Assembly: GCA_027623235.1 (NCBI GenBank)
Contig: JAQBVJ010000012.1
Location: 1 to 64,000, forward strand
Direction: 5' to 3'
Origin: Planctomycetota bacterium
GTDB lineage: Bacteria > Planctomycetota > Planctomycetia > Planctomycetales > Planctomycetaceae
Length of the DNA stretch: 64,000 bases
The position numbers and the translations under genes were made by a program. The notes beneath the pieces are model-generated. The model was given only the letters and a program-made list of their open reading frames with translations, ran no database searches and was not told the DNA's origin. Positions 50,829-60,763 of this stretch are shown here, in pieces (position 1 is the stretch's first letter; each line of letters begins with the position of its first letter).

Positions 50829-52349
50829 TCAGTCCTGATCCGCTTCCGGAAGCGGTTCGGGCAGCCAGCAACTGACGATTGCCGAGACCAGGAACAGTCC
50901 CGTGGCAACGAACGCAGCCGCATACGCCAGCTGAACTTCCGGAGTGTCTCCCGGAGCGCTGGGCTGTACGAGCAGAGTGGTCACCGCCGCGAACGAAGTA
51001 CCGATCAGTCGGCCGCCAATGTTGGCCGCGAAACTTTCGCCCGTTCCGCGAAGATGCATCGGGTAGACACAGGGCAGGTAATTGCCCCAGAAGCTGAATT
51101 GAGCGACGGTCAGCAGTCCTGCCAGAAACAGGCCGGCATGTAATATCGTGAATTGGAAACTGCCAATCGCCACGAGAACGGAGTTCGTCTCGATCGTCGC
51201 AAATCCAATAAACACGATCGGCATGATCGCCAGACCCGGCAGGACGAAGACTCGCAGCAGATTCTTCCGTGACAGAATTCGAATCACCAGCAGTGCCAGC
51301 AGCAATCGGCCAAAGAGCCCGCCGACTTCCTGGACTTTCGTGTAATTCGCCGCAGAAGTCTGCTCGATATTCTTGAGCTGTCCGATCAGTTTCTTTTTCT
51401 GACCGATCAACGCCGGCTTCGCTGCCGCGTCGGCGGCAGCAAGTTTCTTGTCGATTTCCGCAATCTGAGGTTTGATCGGGTCCGTCTCCGCTGTGACGTC
51501 GGACAGACGCGGGATCATTCGTGGCACATGCTGGATGGCACCGAACGCGACCCCGTAACTGCAGGCAAACAGAATCGTTGTGACGACCGTTGTGCGACGC
51601 AGATCTCCCTGGAACAGGGCTTTGAAACTGGGACGTTTCAATGTCCCTGCCGCTTTCTTAGCCGCCCATCTGGGAGACTCAGGCAGGAACGGCCGAATGA
51701 TGATCAAGGGGATGGCCGGAATCAGGCCGGACATCAGCGTGTACCGCCACGCAGCATGATTGTCGGCGATCTCGCCACCGAAAAAGTTCAGCCAGTCGGG
51801 CAGGCTGATGGTGGGAAGGCTTGCGGCATACCCCACGGCCAGCCCGTTCGCGATGGCCACCAGCAGGCCACCAATCGACGAGAACGCCTGCGTGTATCCC
51901 AGAACTTTCTCTCGCTGTTTGGGATCGTCGAACATCTCGGCGAGCCAGGCGACCGCAGCCACGAACTCAACGCACACACCGACAAAAGTTGTCGACCGGA
52001 AAAACAGCAGCATCCAGAAGTTCGTCGAGTAACCCGCACAGAAAGCGGAGATCGCGTAGCACAGAATGCTCCACGTGAGCACTCGTCGCCGGCCCAGACG
52101 GTCGGTCAGATATCCGCCGAGCAGACCGAACACGCCACCCACGACAGCCGGAATGTAAAACAGCATCGCGACTGCACTGCGGAATTCTTCCGTCCCCGGC
52201 GCGATCTGCCCGAGCTCCATCAACGCCGGCCGGACGATCAGCGGCAGCATCAGCAGTTCGTAAATATCAAACGCGAACCCGATCGACGCGATGACACAGA
52301 TCAGCCATTGGACTCCGGTCAGCTTTGGAGGCTTCGACCCTTCAGACAT
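50829..52349 (-). CDS. Major facilitator superfamily (MFS) transporter
   Basis: Membrane transporter of 506 residues with 12 predicted helices. It shows the MFS signature GGYLTDRLGRRRVL between helices 2 and 3 and PESPRWAAKKA after helix 6. A long central cytoplasmic loop (about 255-325), rich in Lys and Ala (EIDKKLAAADAAAKPALIGQ), is longer than usual and appears helical. The two halves are the usual six-helix bundles. The start has GAGGA upstream. It resembles sugar- and metabolite-proton symporters, but the substrate cannot be named. It lies 188 bp upstream of the DUF1080 gene on the same strand, so shared use in sugar uptake is possible. Confidence 0.88.
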   Translation of the reverse strand: MSEGSKPPKLTGVQWLICVIASIGFAFDIYELLMLPLIVRPALMELGQIAPGTEEFRSAVAMLFYIPAVVGGVFGLLGGYLTDRLGRRRVLTWSILCYAISAFCAGYSTNFWMLLFFRSTTFVGVCVEFVAAVAWLAEMFDDPKQREKVLGYTQAFSSIGGLLVAIANGLAVGYAASLPTISLPDWLNFFGGEIADNHAAWRYTLMSGLIPAIPLIIIRPFLPESPRWAAKKAAGTLKRPSFKALFQGDLRRTTVVTTILFACSYGVAFGAIQHVPRMIPRLSDVTAETDPIKPQIAEIDKKLAAADAAAKPALIGQKKKLIGQLKNIEQTSAANYTKVQEVGGLFGRLLLALLVIRILSRKNLLRVFVLPGLAIMPIVFIGFATIETNSVLVAIGSFQFTILHAGLFLAGLLTVAQFSFWGNYLPCVYPMHLRGTGESFAANIGGRLIGTSFAAVTTLLVQPSAPGDTPEVQLAYAAAFVATGLFLVSAIVSCWLPEPLPEADQD

Positions 52350-52662
52350 AATGTTCCTCGGGAAGCGGATGCGGAGCGATGTCGAGCGTTATCCGGAAAG
52401 CCCTGGAATCCTGGGCCTCAAAAGCGGATGCAGCAGACACTACTCCCGGGTGAATTCGGTGGGATGCCAGCAGGGCTGACGGGACAGGCGGGACGCGTCC
52501 CGTTCCAGAGCCGAAACGGGGCTGGCGAGTGTATCAGCCGCCAGAATACCGTTCCAATCACCACTGCCCCGAGGCGGACCGTGTGGAGTTGACCGAGTTG
52601 CCAGTCTGTTCTCAACCCGGCTCGCCAGAGTGACACGCTCACTTCCGACAGCCTCATCGAGT
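52350..52662. other. Intergenic region between the giant gene and the MFS gene
   Basis: 313 bp upstream of the MFS gene and downstream of the giant gene. A perfect 14-base palindrome, CGGGACGCGTCCCG, lies at 52489-52502, about 140 bp ahead of the MFS start; it could be an operator, but nothing else supports this. No terminator with a T-run follows the giant gene and no small gene was found. Confidence 0.35.
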
Positions 52663-55600
52663 TCACTTCGATTTGCGATCCGCGCCACTCTTCGCGAGCT
52701 CTTCGAAGTACAGCTTGATCAGTTTCGCGTAGTCGCCATTTTTCTTTCGGCCGGCCGACTGCAGAATCTCAGTCTGCAGTTTGCCTGGAAGCTTGCCCCA
52801 GTTCTGCATTGCCTGCCGCTTCAGATTCTCGTCGAGTCCGGCAAGGTCCGGTGGCTGATTGCCTCCCTGACCGTTGCCCATCCCGGCGGTCTGACTGCCG
52901 GGAGGTCCGTTCTGCTGACCCGGCTGAGACGCTCCGTTCTGCTGATCAGGGTTGAGTTGTTGAGCCGCCTGATTGAGCATCTCCGCCGCCTGCCGAAGTG
53001 ACTCAGCCGTCTGAGCCAGCGAGCTTTGTCCCTGCCCGCCCTGGCCTGGCTGACCTTGAGAGGGCTGACCTTGACCTGGTTGACCCGCGCCCGGCTGTCC
53101 TTCACCCGGAGTTCCCTGGCCTGGTTGTCCTGCTCCTGGTTGTCCTTGACCTGGTTGCGAACCGGGCTGACCTTCGCCCGGTTGTCCAGCACCGGGTTGG
53201 GAGCCGGGTTGTCCTTCACCCGGTTGACTTCCTGGTTGTCCTTCACCCGGTTGTCCGTCTGAACCTGGCTGGCCCTCGCCGGGCTGTCCGCTTTGTGCGG
53301 ATGCCGGCTGACTGCCTGGCTGCCCGGCGGGCTGACCCGACGATGATTCGCCGGGCTGAGGCTGTCCCGACCGAACTGCGTTCTGAGCCGCAGCCAGCGC
53401 TTCCTGAGCTTCCTGAAGTTGCTGCGCCGCCTGAGCAATCTGCGATGCCAGCTCGCCAGGAATCGGCGATTGCTCACGACTGCCCGGCTCGCCCGATTGA
53501 CCTGGCTGCAGAGAGCCCGATTGCGGAGAACCCGATTGCGGAGATCCAGTCTGCGGCGTCCCGGACTGAGGTGGGCTGCTCGGACTCCCCGATTGAGGAG
53601 AACCCGATTGCGGTGCGCTTTCGCTTCCCGGCTGTCCCGGTTCACTTCCCGGCTGGCCTGCTTGAGGTTGCCCACTCTCGCCGGACTGCGGCGAACCGGA
53701 CTGCGGCGATCCTGCCTGAGGCTCACCCGATGGAGGCTGACCCGCCTGCGCGGCCTGCCGCAGAGAATTCGCCGCTGCCTGAGCCGCCGATGCCGCCTCT
53801 CCCTGATTGCCCTGCTGCAGACTTTGCGTCGACTGCCGCATCGCCTGCTGACTGTCGGCCGCCGCCTGGCTCGCCTGCCGCGCCTGCCGGGCCTGCTCGC
53901 CTAAACCCAGCACCTGGGAATCCAGCCGCTCGGCCGCTGCCTGTAATTGTTGCGTGAGCTCCTGGGCCTGCGCCGCCAGTTGCTGCTGCCGCTGAGCCTG
54001 CGCCGCCTGGCGTTGCTCGGTCGAGTCGGCAATCTGGTCAAAGCCATCCGACAGAGCTTCCTGCTGCTGAGCCAGTTGCTGGGCCCGGTCAGCAAGTTGC
54101 GGAGCGCTCTCGCGCAAAGCCTCCGCGGCCTGCTGAGAATCACTCGCCGCCTGCGTTGCCTGTTGAGCCGCCTGGTCAAACTGCCCGGCCTGAGCCTGCT
54201 CGCCCGCCTGGCTGGTGTTCGCCGCAGCCTGCGCTGCGGATCGAGCCGCCGGAGAATCCGCTCCCGCCTGCTGAGCTGCTTCGACCGCAAGTTGAGCCGC
54301 CTCAGCCGTGAGGCTTTCCTGCTGCGCAAGCAGTTCCCGCGCCGACGGCTGCCCGCGTTGAGGCTGTCCTGTTTGCGGCTGTCCTGTTTGCGGCTGCCCC
54401 GACTGAGGCTGTCCTGGTTGAGGCTGCCCCGACTGAGGCTGCGAACCTGGCTCACCAGCTTGTGGCTGCGAGCCCGGCTGACCACCTTGAGGTTGCTGCC
54501 CAGGTTCGCTGCCGGGCGGACTTCCTTCCGACTGAGATCCCCCCGCTGGCGCGCCTTCCGGTGAACCTGCTTCCGGTGCGGGCTGACTGGCCTGCGCCGC
54601 GTTCCGCTCGGCGCGAAGTTCGGCGAGCCGTTCCTGAACCTGACTCTGCGCGTCCGCGAGTTGCTGTGCCTGCTCGGCAACCGGCTCGTTCGCCCCGCCC
54701 GCCTGTTGCGGCGACCCCGGCGGACCAGCTTGCGGCGCGGGCTGACCTGGCTCAGAGCTGGCCGGCTGTGGATTGTTCTCCGCGAGTTCGCTTTGAGCCT
54801 GTTGAGCGGCCTGTTCGGCGTTTCGTTCGGCCGCGGCCTGAGCCTGCGCTTCACGCGCGAGCTGTCCCAGCGCCTCGCTGGCTTCCTGTTGAGCTCGCGC
54901 GGCCCTGTCCAGATTGCCCTGCTCAAGTGCCTCCGCGGCCGCAGCCATCTGCTCCTGCGCTTCGGCTCGCGGAAGAGCACCGACGTCGGCCGGCAGATCG
55001 TTCAACTGCTCCCGAAGGGCCGCCTGCTGCTCTTCCAGTCGGTCCTGCTGCTGACGTTGCGGGCTGCCTTCCGGCGCATTCGGCTTGAACTCCTCGTCGA
55101 GCTTTTCCGTCGCTTCCTGAATCTTCGCCTGCTGTTCGGCGAGTCCCCGCGCCGCGTCAGCAACTTCGGCCGCGTCCCGAGGCTGTCGGCCGCTTTCTTC
55201 CGCGATCTGTCGCGCGAAGTCGGCATCGGCGTTTGCCGGATCGTTCGGGTTGGCGGGCTGACTTGGATTGGCGACTGGATCGCCAATCGGATTCTCGCCG
55301 GGCTGACCGGGTTCAAACGGTTCCGGTTGAAGTTTCTTTTCGAGCCGTTGCAGCGCATCCGCCGCGTCTTCCTGTGTCCGCGCGAGCTCGTTGAGAGCCT
55401 GCTGAATCTGCTCCGCATCCGGTCGCTGCGGCGCGGGCCGATTCGGATCCGCCGGATCCGGTGCCCCCAACTGCCGGTTCAATTCGTTCTGTTTCTCCAG
55501 CGCCTTTCGAAGTTCCTCAATCGCCTCCTGCTTTTCCTGTTGAGCCCCGTCGCCGACCCGCAGCCGCTCCAGCTGATCGCCGGCCGCTGCCAGCTCGTTC

Positions 55601-58600
55601 GCCGCCGCGCGGTCTGGCGAAAGCGTTTCCAGATTGTTGCCCTCGGCGAGTTCGCTGCTCTGCTTCGCGGCTTCGCGCTGCTGAGCCGAAAGCTGCTCGA
55701 CATCGCCCGCCGCCCGTTGACCACGACTCGCCGGCTGCATCGCTTGAGCCAGTTGATTCAAAGACTCACCCGCCTGCTGCAACGACTGCGCAGTCTGCTG
55801 CGGATTCTGACTGCCACCGTCCCGGCTTTCGGCGAGCGCTTCGGCCGCCTGCTGGATCGCCTGTTGAGCCGCGTTCTGCTGATTGCCCGCCGCCGGGGCC
55901 GCCACCGCTGCCGCTCGCTCGGCGAGTTCATTTTCCTTTTTCGCGAGCGTCTCCAGCGCGGCTTCGTCGCCCGCTTTCAGTGCCTCCGCCGCTTCCTTCT
56001 GCAGCGCGGCCTGCTCACGTTGAAGCTGCTCAACCTGCTCCTGCGGAGTGGCCTCACCCTTCAATCGATTTTCGAGAGCCGCCATCGCCTGCTGAAGCTG
56101 ACGTTGCGAAGCCGGGATGTCCGCCTGCCGGTTCGCGGCGAGATCGTTGATCGCCGCCGCCGCCGCTTCGACCGCTTTCTGTTGCTCGGCCTCCGCCCCC
56201 ACCGCGTCCAGCTGCGCGAGCTCTTCCGCGACGAATCGCTCCTCACCGGCCAGAACTTTGCTGTCCGGCTGAGAGGGCACTTCACCCGGCTTCGCGTCCG
56301 GGAAGATCTTCTTCGACAGCTCATCCTTCTGAATCTGCTGAACCTCGGCGAGCTGTCGCAGCGCGTCCGCGCGTCGCTCCTGATCGGAAGGAGTCGACTC
56401 GGCGAGCTGTCGCAAGCTCTCCGCCGCGGCTGTACTTTTCTGAGCCGCCTCATTGAGCGATGCCTGAGCCGCCTGGCTCAAAGCCGCTGCTTCCTGAGCC
56501 AGCGCCGCCGCGTTCTCGCGTGCGATCTCTGCATCGCCCGTCGGGTTCGCTTCCAGCAGCTTTGCGTCGGCCGCCGCCAGAGCCGCCTCTTTGTTCTGCC
56601 GAGTCGCCTGCAACAGTCCCCGCAAAGCTTCGTTGGCCTCATTCAGCGCGGCCTGTTGTTCGTCACGGGCGGCGTGCGGTACGTCAAGCTTCGCCGCGGC
56701 CCGCTGCAGCGCCGCCTGGTCCGCAGCAAGGTTTCGCAATTCCCGTTCGCGTTCTGCGGCGCTCTCTCCGGCAGGCTTTTGTGCCGCCTTTTCCAGTCGC
56801 TTTGCGAGTTCGTCCTGTCGCTTTGCCAGTTCCGCCGCCGCCTCGCTGGCGTCCTGAGGGAGCGGAGCGGCCTTTGCGTTTTGAATCACCCGCGCCAGAC
56901 CGTCGTTCGCTTTCTGCTGGAGTTTTTCCGCTGCTTCAAGGTTGCCCTTTTTCAGTTCATCGACAATCTGCTGAGCCAGTTCGGGATCGATCGGCGTTGC
57001 CACGCGACGCGGATCGGCAAGCTGCGCGTTGGCCGCCTCGGCGAGTTCCTCAAACTGCTTCGCAACTTCTTCCTGAGCCGCCACGACTTCGGCCGCACCC
57101 AGAGCGGTCGCGGTCGCGTCTTTCTGCAGCGCTTCGGCGAGGGCCGCCTGCGGGTCTGCGATTTCTTTCACGCCAGCGACCAGATCTTCCAGCCGACCGA
57201 GCTCGTGCTGCCGCGCGACGTCGATCAGCTCGGGCCGTTTTTCCAGCAGGCTCTGCAAAGCCGCCATCAGCTCGGTCTGTTCCTGCATCAGCTCGGCCTG
57301 CTGATCGGCGAGTGCCTGCTTCGCCTGGGCAAGCTGCTCGGGCGTCTCGGCTCCGGGAACGTCGCCCGCGTCGATCTCCCTCTGAAACTCCTGCAGCCGC
57401 ACGGCATCGTCGGCGAGTTCCGTCGCGCGGTTCGCCAGACGGCTGAGCTCAATCAGATCTTTTTCGAGCGCGGCGAGCTCCTCGAATTTCGCTTCCAGAG
57501 CGATGAGACACTCTTCGACCGCGTCCGCTTCGCCCGCGTTCGTCTTCAGCGCGGCCAGCTGGCGGGTGAGATCCTGATCAGACGCGGCGCGAAGCTTTTC
57601 GGCCGCCGCACCGAGTGGTTGTTCGGCATCCGATTTCAGTTGATCCACGAGGTTTGTGAACAGCGCGTGCTCTTCAAATTTCTCACCCACCTTCTTCAAC
57701 CGCTCGGTGAGCGTTGCTTCGCGGTCGGCCAGCTTCGGCAGTTCTTCCGCTTCGTCGAATTCTTTTTCGTTGTCGAGGTCGCCCTGTGCTCGACGGGTCA
57801 GTAAATCGCCTTTGTCGCGGCTGGCTCCGACTTCACGACGGATCGCCCGCAATTCTTCCCGCAGCTCATTCTGCCGGGCGAGCAGATCATTCGTGCCTTG
57901 CGCGGAAGCGTTGTCCCGAATTGCCACCGTGCGAACTTCCGACCACACAACGTTGGGTTCGGGAATCGGACGCTCATCGGCGACGCGAACCTGAAGCTCA
58001 AGAACGTCGCCGTTGGCGACTCCCCAGTCTTTCAGGTCGACCCGGAACTGATGCGCTGCGGTAGTGAGTCCCAGCTTGTCGGCCGGTACGCGAAGAACTT
58101 TGTCGAGGCCTTTCTTCGACGTGGCGTGAAGTTCGAGCGATCCGACCGCGAGGTCGTCCGACGCGCTCACATTCAGCGTATAGACGTCGTCCGGTCGCGC
58201 TTCGTCGTGCGCACTGCCGGCAACCTCCAGCGTCGGCGGCTGATCGCGCGTGATCAGAATCTGCCGGTGAGGCTCGCCATCGTTGCCCAGGCCGTGCCGG
58301 TCCGTCAGGCGGAACAGAAACGTGCTCTGAATCGTCGCCGGCAGTTCGACGGTCGCCGATTTGCGGTCCGCAGACAGAGCCAGTTTCGTCTCAATCGGAT
58401 CGCTGAGAGCCACCAGCTCGTTGACGTACGAGCCGACCTGACGTTCCGGCTTGCCGCCGTCGCCCTCCGGCTTGTCCGCCTTCGGTGCCGGCTGACGTTC
58501 GCGTTCCGGAATGACCATCGGAGCCGTCCACTCGATCGTCGCTCCCTCGACCGGCTTGTTGAACGTCACTTCAAACTTCAGGCGGCTGTGTTCGAAGACG

Positions 58601-59568
58601 GCGATCGGACCGGTCACGCCGTCGAGATCGCTGGCCGGCAACCCGACGTAACCCGGCGGAGAAATCTGCAGCCGCGCGGTTTCGACTTTCGGCGCATCGA
58701 CAACTTCAACACGAAACCGCCCTGACCGCGAACCATCGGCCTCAACATGAAATTCGAAATTCGCAAACGCGTTGGGAACCGTCGCATCGAACGTCAACGT
58801 GTCCGCATTGAAACGGAGGTCGCGGAAATCGGCCTCGCCATCGGCCGCCGTCCAGTGAAGAGTGGCGGGTTCCGGAATGGGATCCTCTGACCCGCTTCGC
58901 CAGGAAATCTTCGCGGCGACAGGGACGTCGGTGCCGCGCGCGACGACGCGGTTGCCGTCCTCAATCTCGAAAGCCAGTGGCCCGACGCTCGCAACATTTG
59001 CCAGCGGCTGAAACAGACGCGTCAGCAACCCCGTCGAGGCGGTTGGGAAAAGCACGAACAGAAAGAACAGCACGCCGCCCGAAATCGCTCCGACGCCGAA
59101 TCGACGCATCGCCGGTCGAGCCGGAATCGCCCGCTCAATATCAAACCCGTTGAGCTGTCGGACCGTCTCCTGCTCGAGCATCTCGCGCATCAGGGCCGAG
59201 CCCTTTTCGGACTCGGCGAGGTCCGGATCCGAAAGCTCAACCAGCGACGTGATCCGTTCTCCGAATTTCGGAAACTGCTGTTCGGCGAGCGACGCGACTT
59301 CCGCATCCGTGATCGTACGCAGCGCGGGCCTCACAACGAACCAGCCGAGCAGAGCGAGCGTGCCGACGCCGAAGGTGGTCAGCAGGCCGATCCGAGTCCC
59401 CGCCGCGAAGTCAAAAAAGAAATCCATCAGCAGCAGAATGAGCAGCAGCCCGCAGACTCCGGTGATCGCCGCACCCGCCCCTCGGACAAACGCCAGGAAC
59501 CGAATCCGTCGCCGCAGGCTCGCCAGCCGGCCGCTGAGTTCTCGTGGAAGCACATACTGAAAGGCCAT
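52663..59568 (-). CDS. Giant membrane-anchored coiled-coil and Gln/Pro/Gly-repeat protein (DUF4175-like)
   Basis: Protein of 2,301 residues from the ATG at 59568, after GAGG. Its frame opens at 59808. Membrane segments lie at about 27-50 (GAAITGVCGLLLILLLMDFF), 57-75 and 158-178 (ISGGVLFFLFVLFPTAST); their spacing and the following beta-rich external region (to about 560) resemble DUF4175-type proteins. About 560-1500 is a long Ala/Gln/Glu helical region (coiled coil). About 1500-2200 holds Gln/Ala-rich runs, SGSPQ and SGQPQTGQPQ tandems and a collagen-like GQPGEGQPG stretch (about 2090-2170). The last 50 residues (NWGKLPGKLQTEILQSAGRK) look folded. It probably spans the envelope or forms a fibre. 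Function is unknown. Confidence 0.85.
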   Translation of the reverse strand: MAFQYVLPRELSGRLASLRRRIRFLAFVRGAGAAITGVCGLLLILLLMDFFFDFAAGTRIGLLTTFGVGTLALLGWFVVRPALRTITDAEVASLAEQQFPKFGERITSLVELSDPDLAESEKGSALMREMLEQETVRQLNGFDIERAIPARPAMRRFGVGAISGGVLFFLFVLFPTASTGLLTRLFQPLANVASVGPLAFEIEDGNRVVARGTDVPVAAKISWRSGSEDPIPEPATLHWTAADGEADFRDLRFNADTLTFDATVPNAFANFEFHVEADGSRSGRFRVEVVDAPKVETARLQISPPGYVGLPASDLDGVTGPIAVFEHSRLKFEVTFNKPVEGATIEWTAPMVIPERERQPAPKADKPEGDGGKPERQVGSYVNELVALSDPIETKLALSADRKSATVELPATIQSTFLFRLTDRHGLGNDGEPHRQILITRDQPPTLEVAGSAHDEARPDDVYTLNVSASDDLAVGSLELHATSKKGLDKVLRVPADKLGLTTAAHQFRVDLKDWGVANGDVLELQVRVADERPIPEPNVVWSEVRTVAIRDNASAQGTNDLLARQNELREELRAIRREVGASRDKGDLLTRRAQGDLDNEKEFDEAEELPKLADREATLTERLKKVGEKFEEHALFTNLVDQLKSDAEQPLGAAAEKLRAASDQDLTRQLAALKTNAGEADAVEECLIALEAKFEELAALEKDLIELSRLANRATELADDAVRLQEFQREIDAGDVPGAETPEQLAQAKQALADQQAELMQEQTELMAALQSLLEKRPELIDVARQHELGRLEDLVAGVKEIADPQAALAEALQKDATATALGAAEVVAAQEEVAKQFEELAEAANAQLADPRRVATPIDPELAQQIVDELKKGNLEAAEKLQQKANDGLARVIQNAKAAPLPQDASEAAAELAKRQDELAKRLEKAAQKPAGESAAERERELRNLAADQAALQRAAAKLDVPHAARDEQQAALNEANEALRGLLQATRQNKEAALAAADAKLLEANPTGDAEIARENAAALAQEAAALSQAAQASLNEAAQKSTAAAESLRQLAESTPSDQERRADALRQLAEVQQIQKDELSKKIFPDAKPGEVPSQPDSKVLAGEERFVAEELAQLDAVGAEAEQQKAVEAAAAAINDLAANRQADIPASQRQLQQAMAALENRLKGEATPQEQVEQLQREQAALQKEAAEALKAGDEAALETLAKKENELAERAAAVAAPAAGNQQNAAQQAIQQAAEALAESRDGGSQNPQQTAQSLQQAGESLNQLAQAMQPASRGQRAAGDVEQLSAQQREAAKQSSELAEGNNLETLSPDRAAANELAAAGDQLERLRVGDGAQQEKQEAIEELRKALEKQNELNRQLGAPDPADPNRPAPQRPDAEQIQQALNELARTQEDAADALQRLEKKLQPEPFEPGQPGENPIGDPVANPSQPANPNDPANADADFARQIAEESGRQPRDAAEVADAARGLAEQQAKIQEATEKLDEEFKPNAPEGSPQRQQQDRLEEQQAALREQLNDLPADVGALPRAEAQEQMAAAAEALEQGNLDRAARAQQEASEALGQLAREAQAQAAAERNAEQAAQQAQSELAENNPQPASSEPGQPAPQAGPPGSPQQAGGANEPVAEQAQQLADAQSQVQERLAELRAERNAAQASQPAPEAGSPEGAPAGGSQSEGSPPGSEPGQQPQGGQPGSQPQAGEPGSQPQSGQPQPGQPQSGQPQTGQPQTGQPQRGQPSARELLAQQESLTAEAAQLAVEAAQQAGADSPAARSAAQAAANTSQAGEQAQAGQFDQAAQQATQAASDSQQAAEALRESAPQLADRAQQLAQQQEALSDGFDQIADSTEQRQAAQAQRQQQLAAQAQELTQQLQAAAERLDSQVLGLGEQARQARQASQAAADSQQAMRQSTQSLQQGNQGEAASAAQAAANSLRQAAQAGQPPSGEPQAGSPQSGSPQSGESGQPQAGQPGSEPGQPGSESAPQSGSPQSGSPSSPPQSGTPQTGSPQSGSPQSGSLQPGQSGEPGSREQSPIPGELASQIAQAAQQLQEAQEALAAAQNAVRSGQPQPGESSSGQPAGQPGSQPASAQSGQPGEGQPGSDGQPGEGQPGSQPGEGQPGSQPGAGQPGEGQPGSQPGQGQPGAGQPGQGTPGEGQPGAGQPGQGQPSQGQPGQGGQGQSSLAQTAESLRQAAEMLNQAAQQLNPDQQNGASQPGQQNGPPGSQTAGMGNGQGGNQPPDLAGLDENLKRQAMQNWGKLPGKLQTEILQSAGRKKNGDYAKLIKLYFEELAKSGADRKSK
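53056..53330 (-). repeat. Collagen-like GQPG repeats within the giant gene
   Basis: A run of imperfect six- to nine-residue repeats such as GQPGEGQPG and GQPGSQPG, encoded by DNA of the type GGTTGTCC(T/A)... on this strand. Similar but distinct tandems (SGQPQTGQPQ, near 54345-54470, and SGSPQ, near 53515-53700) occur upstream in the same gene. Such DNA is prone to slippage and length change. Confidence 0.8.
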
Positions 59569-59842
59569 GGGAAGCCTCGCTGGGAACGTCGCTGGGTTGG
59601 ACCGGAAACGCGTAGACTTCAATTCGAGCCCGTGTTCAGAAAATCTCGTCTGAAACAGGAACGGGAAGCGCCACGCCAGATCGACCGGCAGCGCCCGATT
59701 CTCTGCCACGGGAAGTGCCGGAAGAATTCGGGATTGTACCCTCGACCGCAGGAAAAGGGCATTTCGAGCGAGCCAGAAAGCCGGCTGCGGCAATGAGCGA
59801 CCGGGCACGAGGTGATTTCGTGCCGTCAGACTTTCTGCTCAG

Positions 59843-59885
59843 CGCAAAGAGAAACAGGCAGCACACCCAACGGATGCGCTGCCTG
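59843..59885 (-). terminator. Terminator after the DUF1571 gene
   Basis: CAGGCAGC (59855-59862) pairs with GCTGCCTG (59878-59885) over 8 bp around a 15-base loop. Read leftward the stem is followed by TTTCTCTTTG, a fair T-rich stretch. It lies 60 bp past the DUF1571 stop in the 376-bp gap (59569-59944), which holds no other supported feature. Confidence 0.5.
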
Positions 59886-59944
59886 CTTTATCAATTCTGA
59901 TTCTCGTGGAATCAGTTTGTCACCAGCCTCAACGACCGTCCCGA

Positions 59945-60763
59945 TCAGTAATCGTATTTCGGGTTGTCGATGTCAAAATCGATCGAGGTCAGCCCCGCAT
60001 TCGTCTTGATGTCCAGGTAGGTGTACTGCTCCAGCATGATCGGCTTCGCACCGGCCTTGCTCGGAAACGCAAACTGCTCAACCCGAACGGGCAGTCCCGA
60101 ATCCTTCGACACGTAAAGCCGGGTCATGTGGAATCTGGCACCCGTCTGCTCTGTGTCATGAGTTGTCTGGACGACGCGACACTCCAATGAGCCGATTTTC
60201 GCACTGGGGTAGAAGTTGACTCTGATCCCGGAAATCGTGAGCTCGGATTCCCACTGAGTGATGACTTTCTGAACCATTTTCCGCATGCCGATCAGCGTGA
60301 CCGGGTAGCGGGAATCTTCCATCGCCAGGCTGCCTTTCGGGTCGAGGTTCAGCGTGCCGACGACGGCTCCCAGGCCGGTGCCGTGAGTCTGCAGGTTGCC
60401 ATCGTTTTTTCCGTCGATGTAAATGACTTCGCGGCCGGCATCAGGTTTCAGGAACTTGAGGTACACGCTGAACGTGTTCTCGCGCACTTTGATCAGCATT
60501 TCCTGGCGGATGCGTCGCTTGCCGACCACCTCGTCCTTATGAAACGTCGCTGTGTAGTCTTCGATTTTCCCGAAGACCGAATCCGCGTCGCGGCCCATCT
60601 GCAAAGCCGGAGCGAGCTCGTGTCCTTTCTCCAGTTTCGAAGCCGCAGCAATCCGGGTTTCCGCCTGAAGGAGTCTGCCTGACGGGACAGCCAGGGCTGC
60701 GCCGGCCAGGAGGCCCGTCAATGCGTCACGTCGCGAGATTCCAGCGTCGCTCAGAAAATTCAT
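59945..60763 (-). CDS. DUF1571 protein, Tat-exported
   Basis: Exported protein of 272 residues from the ATG at 60763, with AGGAA nine bases upstream; the frame opens at 60940. The N-terminus has a twin-arginine signal: SRRDALTGLLAGAALAVPSG. The rest matches DUF1571: IEDYTATFHKDEVVGKRRIR, EMLIKVRENTFSVYLKFLKP, REVIYIDGKNDG, GTLNLDPKGSLAMEDSRYPV, RVVQTTHDTEQTGARFHMTR and LYVSKDSGLPVRVEQFAFPS. The family is common in planctomycetes and its function is not known; a lipoprotein-carrier-like beta fold (LolA-like) has been suggested for related groups, which is inference here. Use of the Tat path suggests folding before export. Confidence 0.88.
   Translation of the reverse strand: MNFLSDAGISRRDALTGLLAGAALAVPSGRLLQAETRIAAASKLEKGHELAPALQMGRDADSVFGKIEDYTATFHKDEVVGKRRIRQEMLIKVRENTFSVYLKFLKPDAGREVIYIDGKNDGNLQTHGTGLGAVVGTLNLDPKGSLAMEDSRYPVTLIGMRKMVQKVITQWESELTISGIRVNFYPSAKIGSLECRVVQTTHDTEQTGARFHMTRLYVSKDSGLPVRVEQFAFPSKAGAKPIMLEQYTYLDIKTNAGLTSIDFDIDNPKYDY

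Noticed and set aside
53056-54470. CRISPR array or intergenic minisatellite
   Set aside because: The repeats are inside a coding frame, vary by codon, and have no regular unique spacers; they encode Gln/Pro/Gly repeats.
54661-57804. Open frame of 1,047 codons on the + strand opposite the giant gene
   Set aside because: It is rich in Leu and Arg without any domain, a result of the Gln/Ala/Glu codons of the real gene read in reverse. The leftward gene has a membrane anchor, start site and clear protein features.
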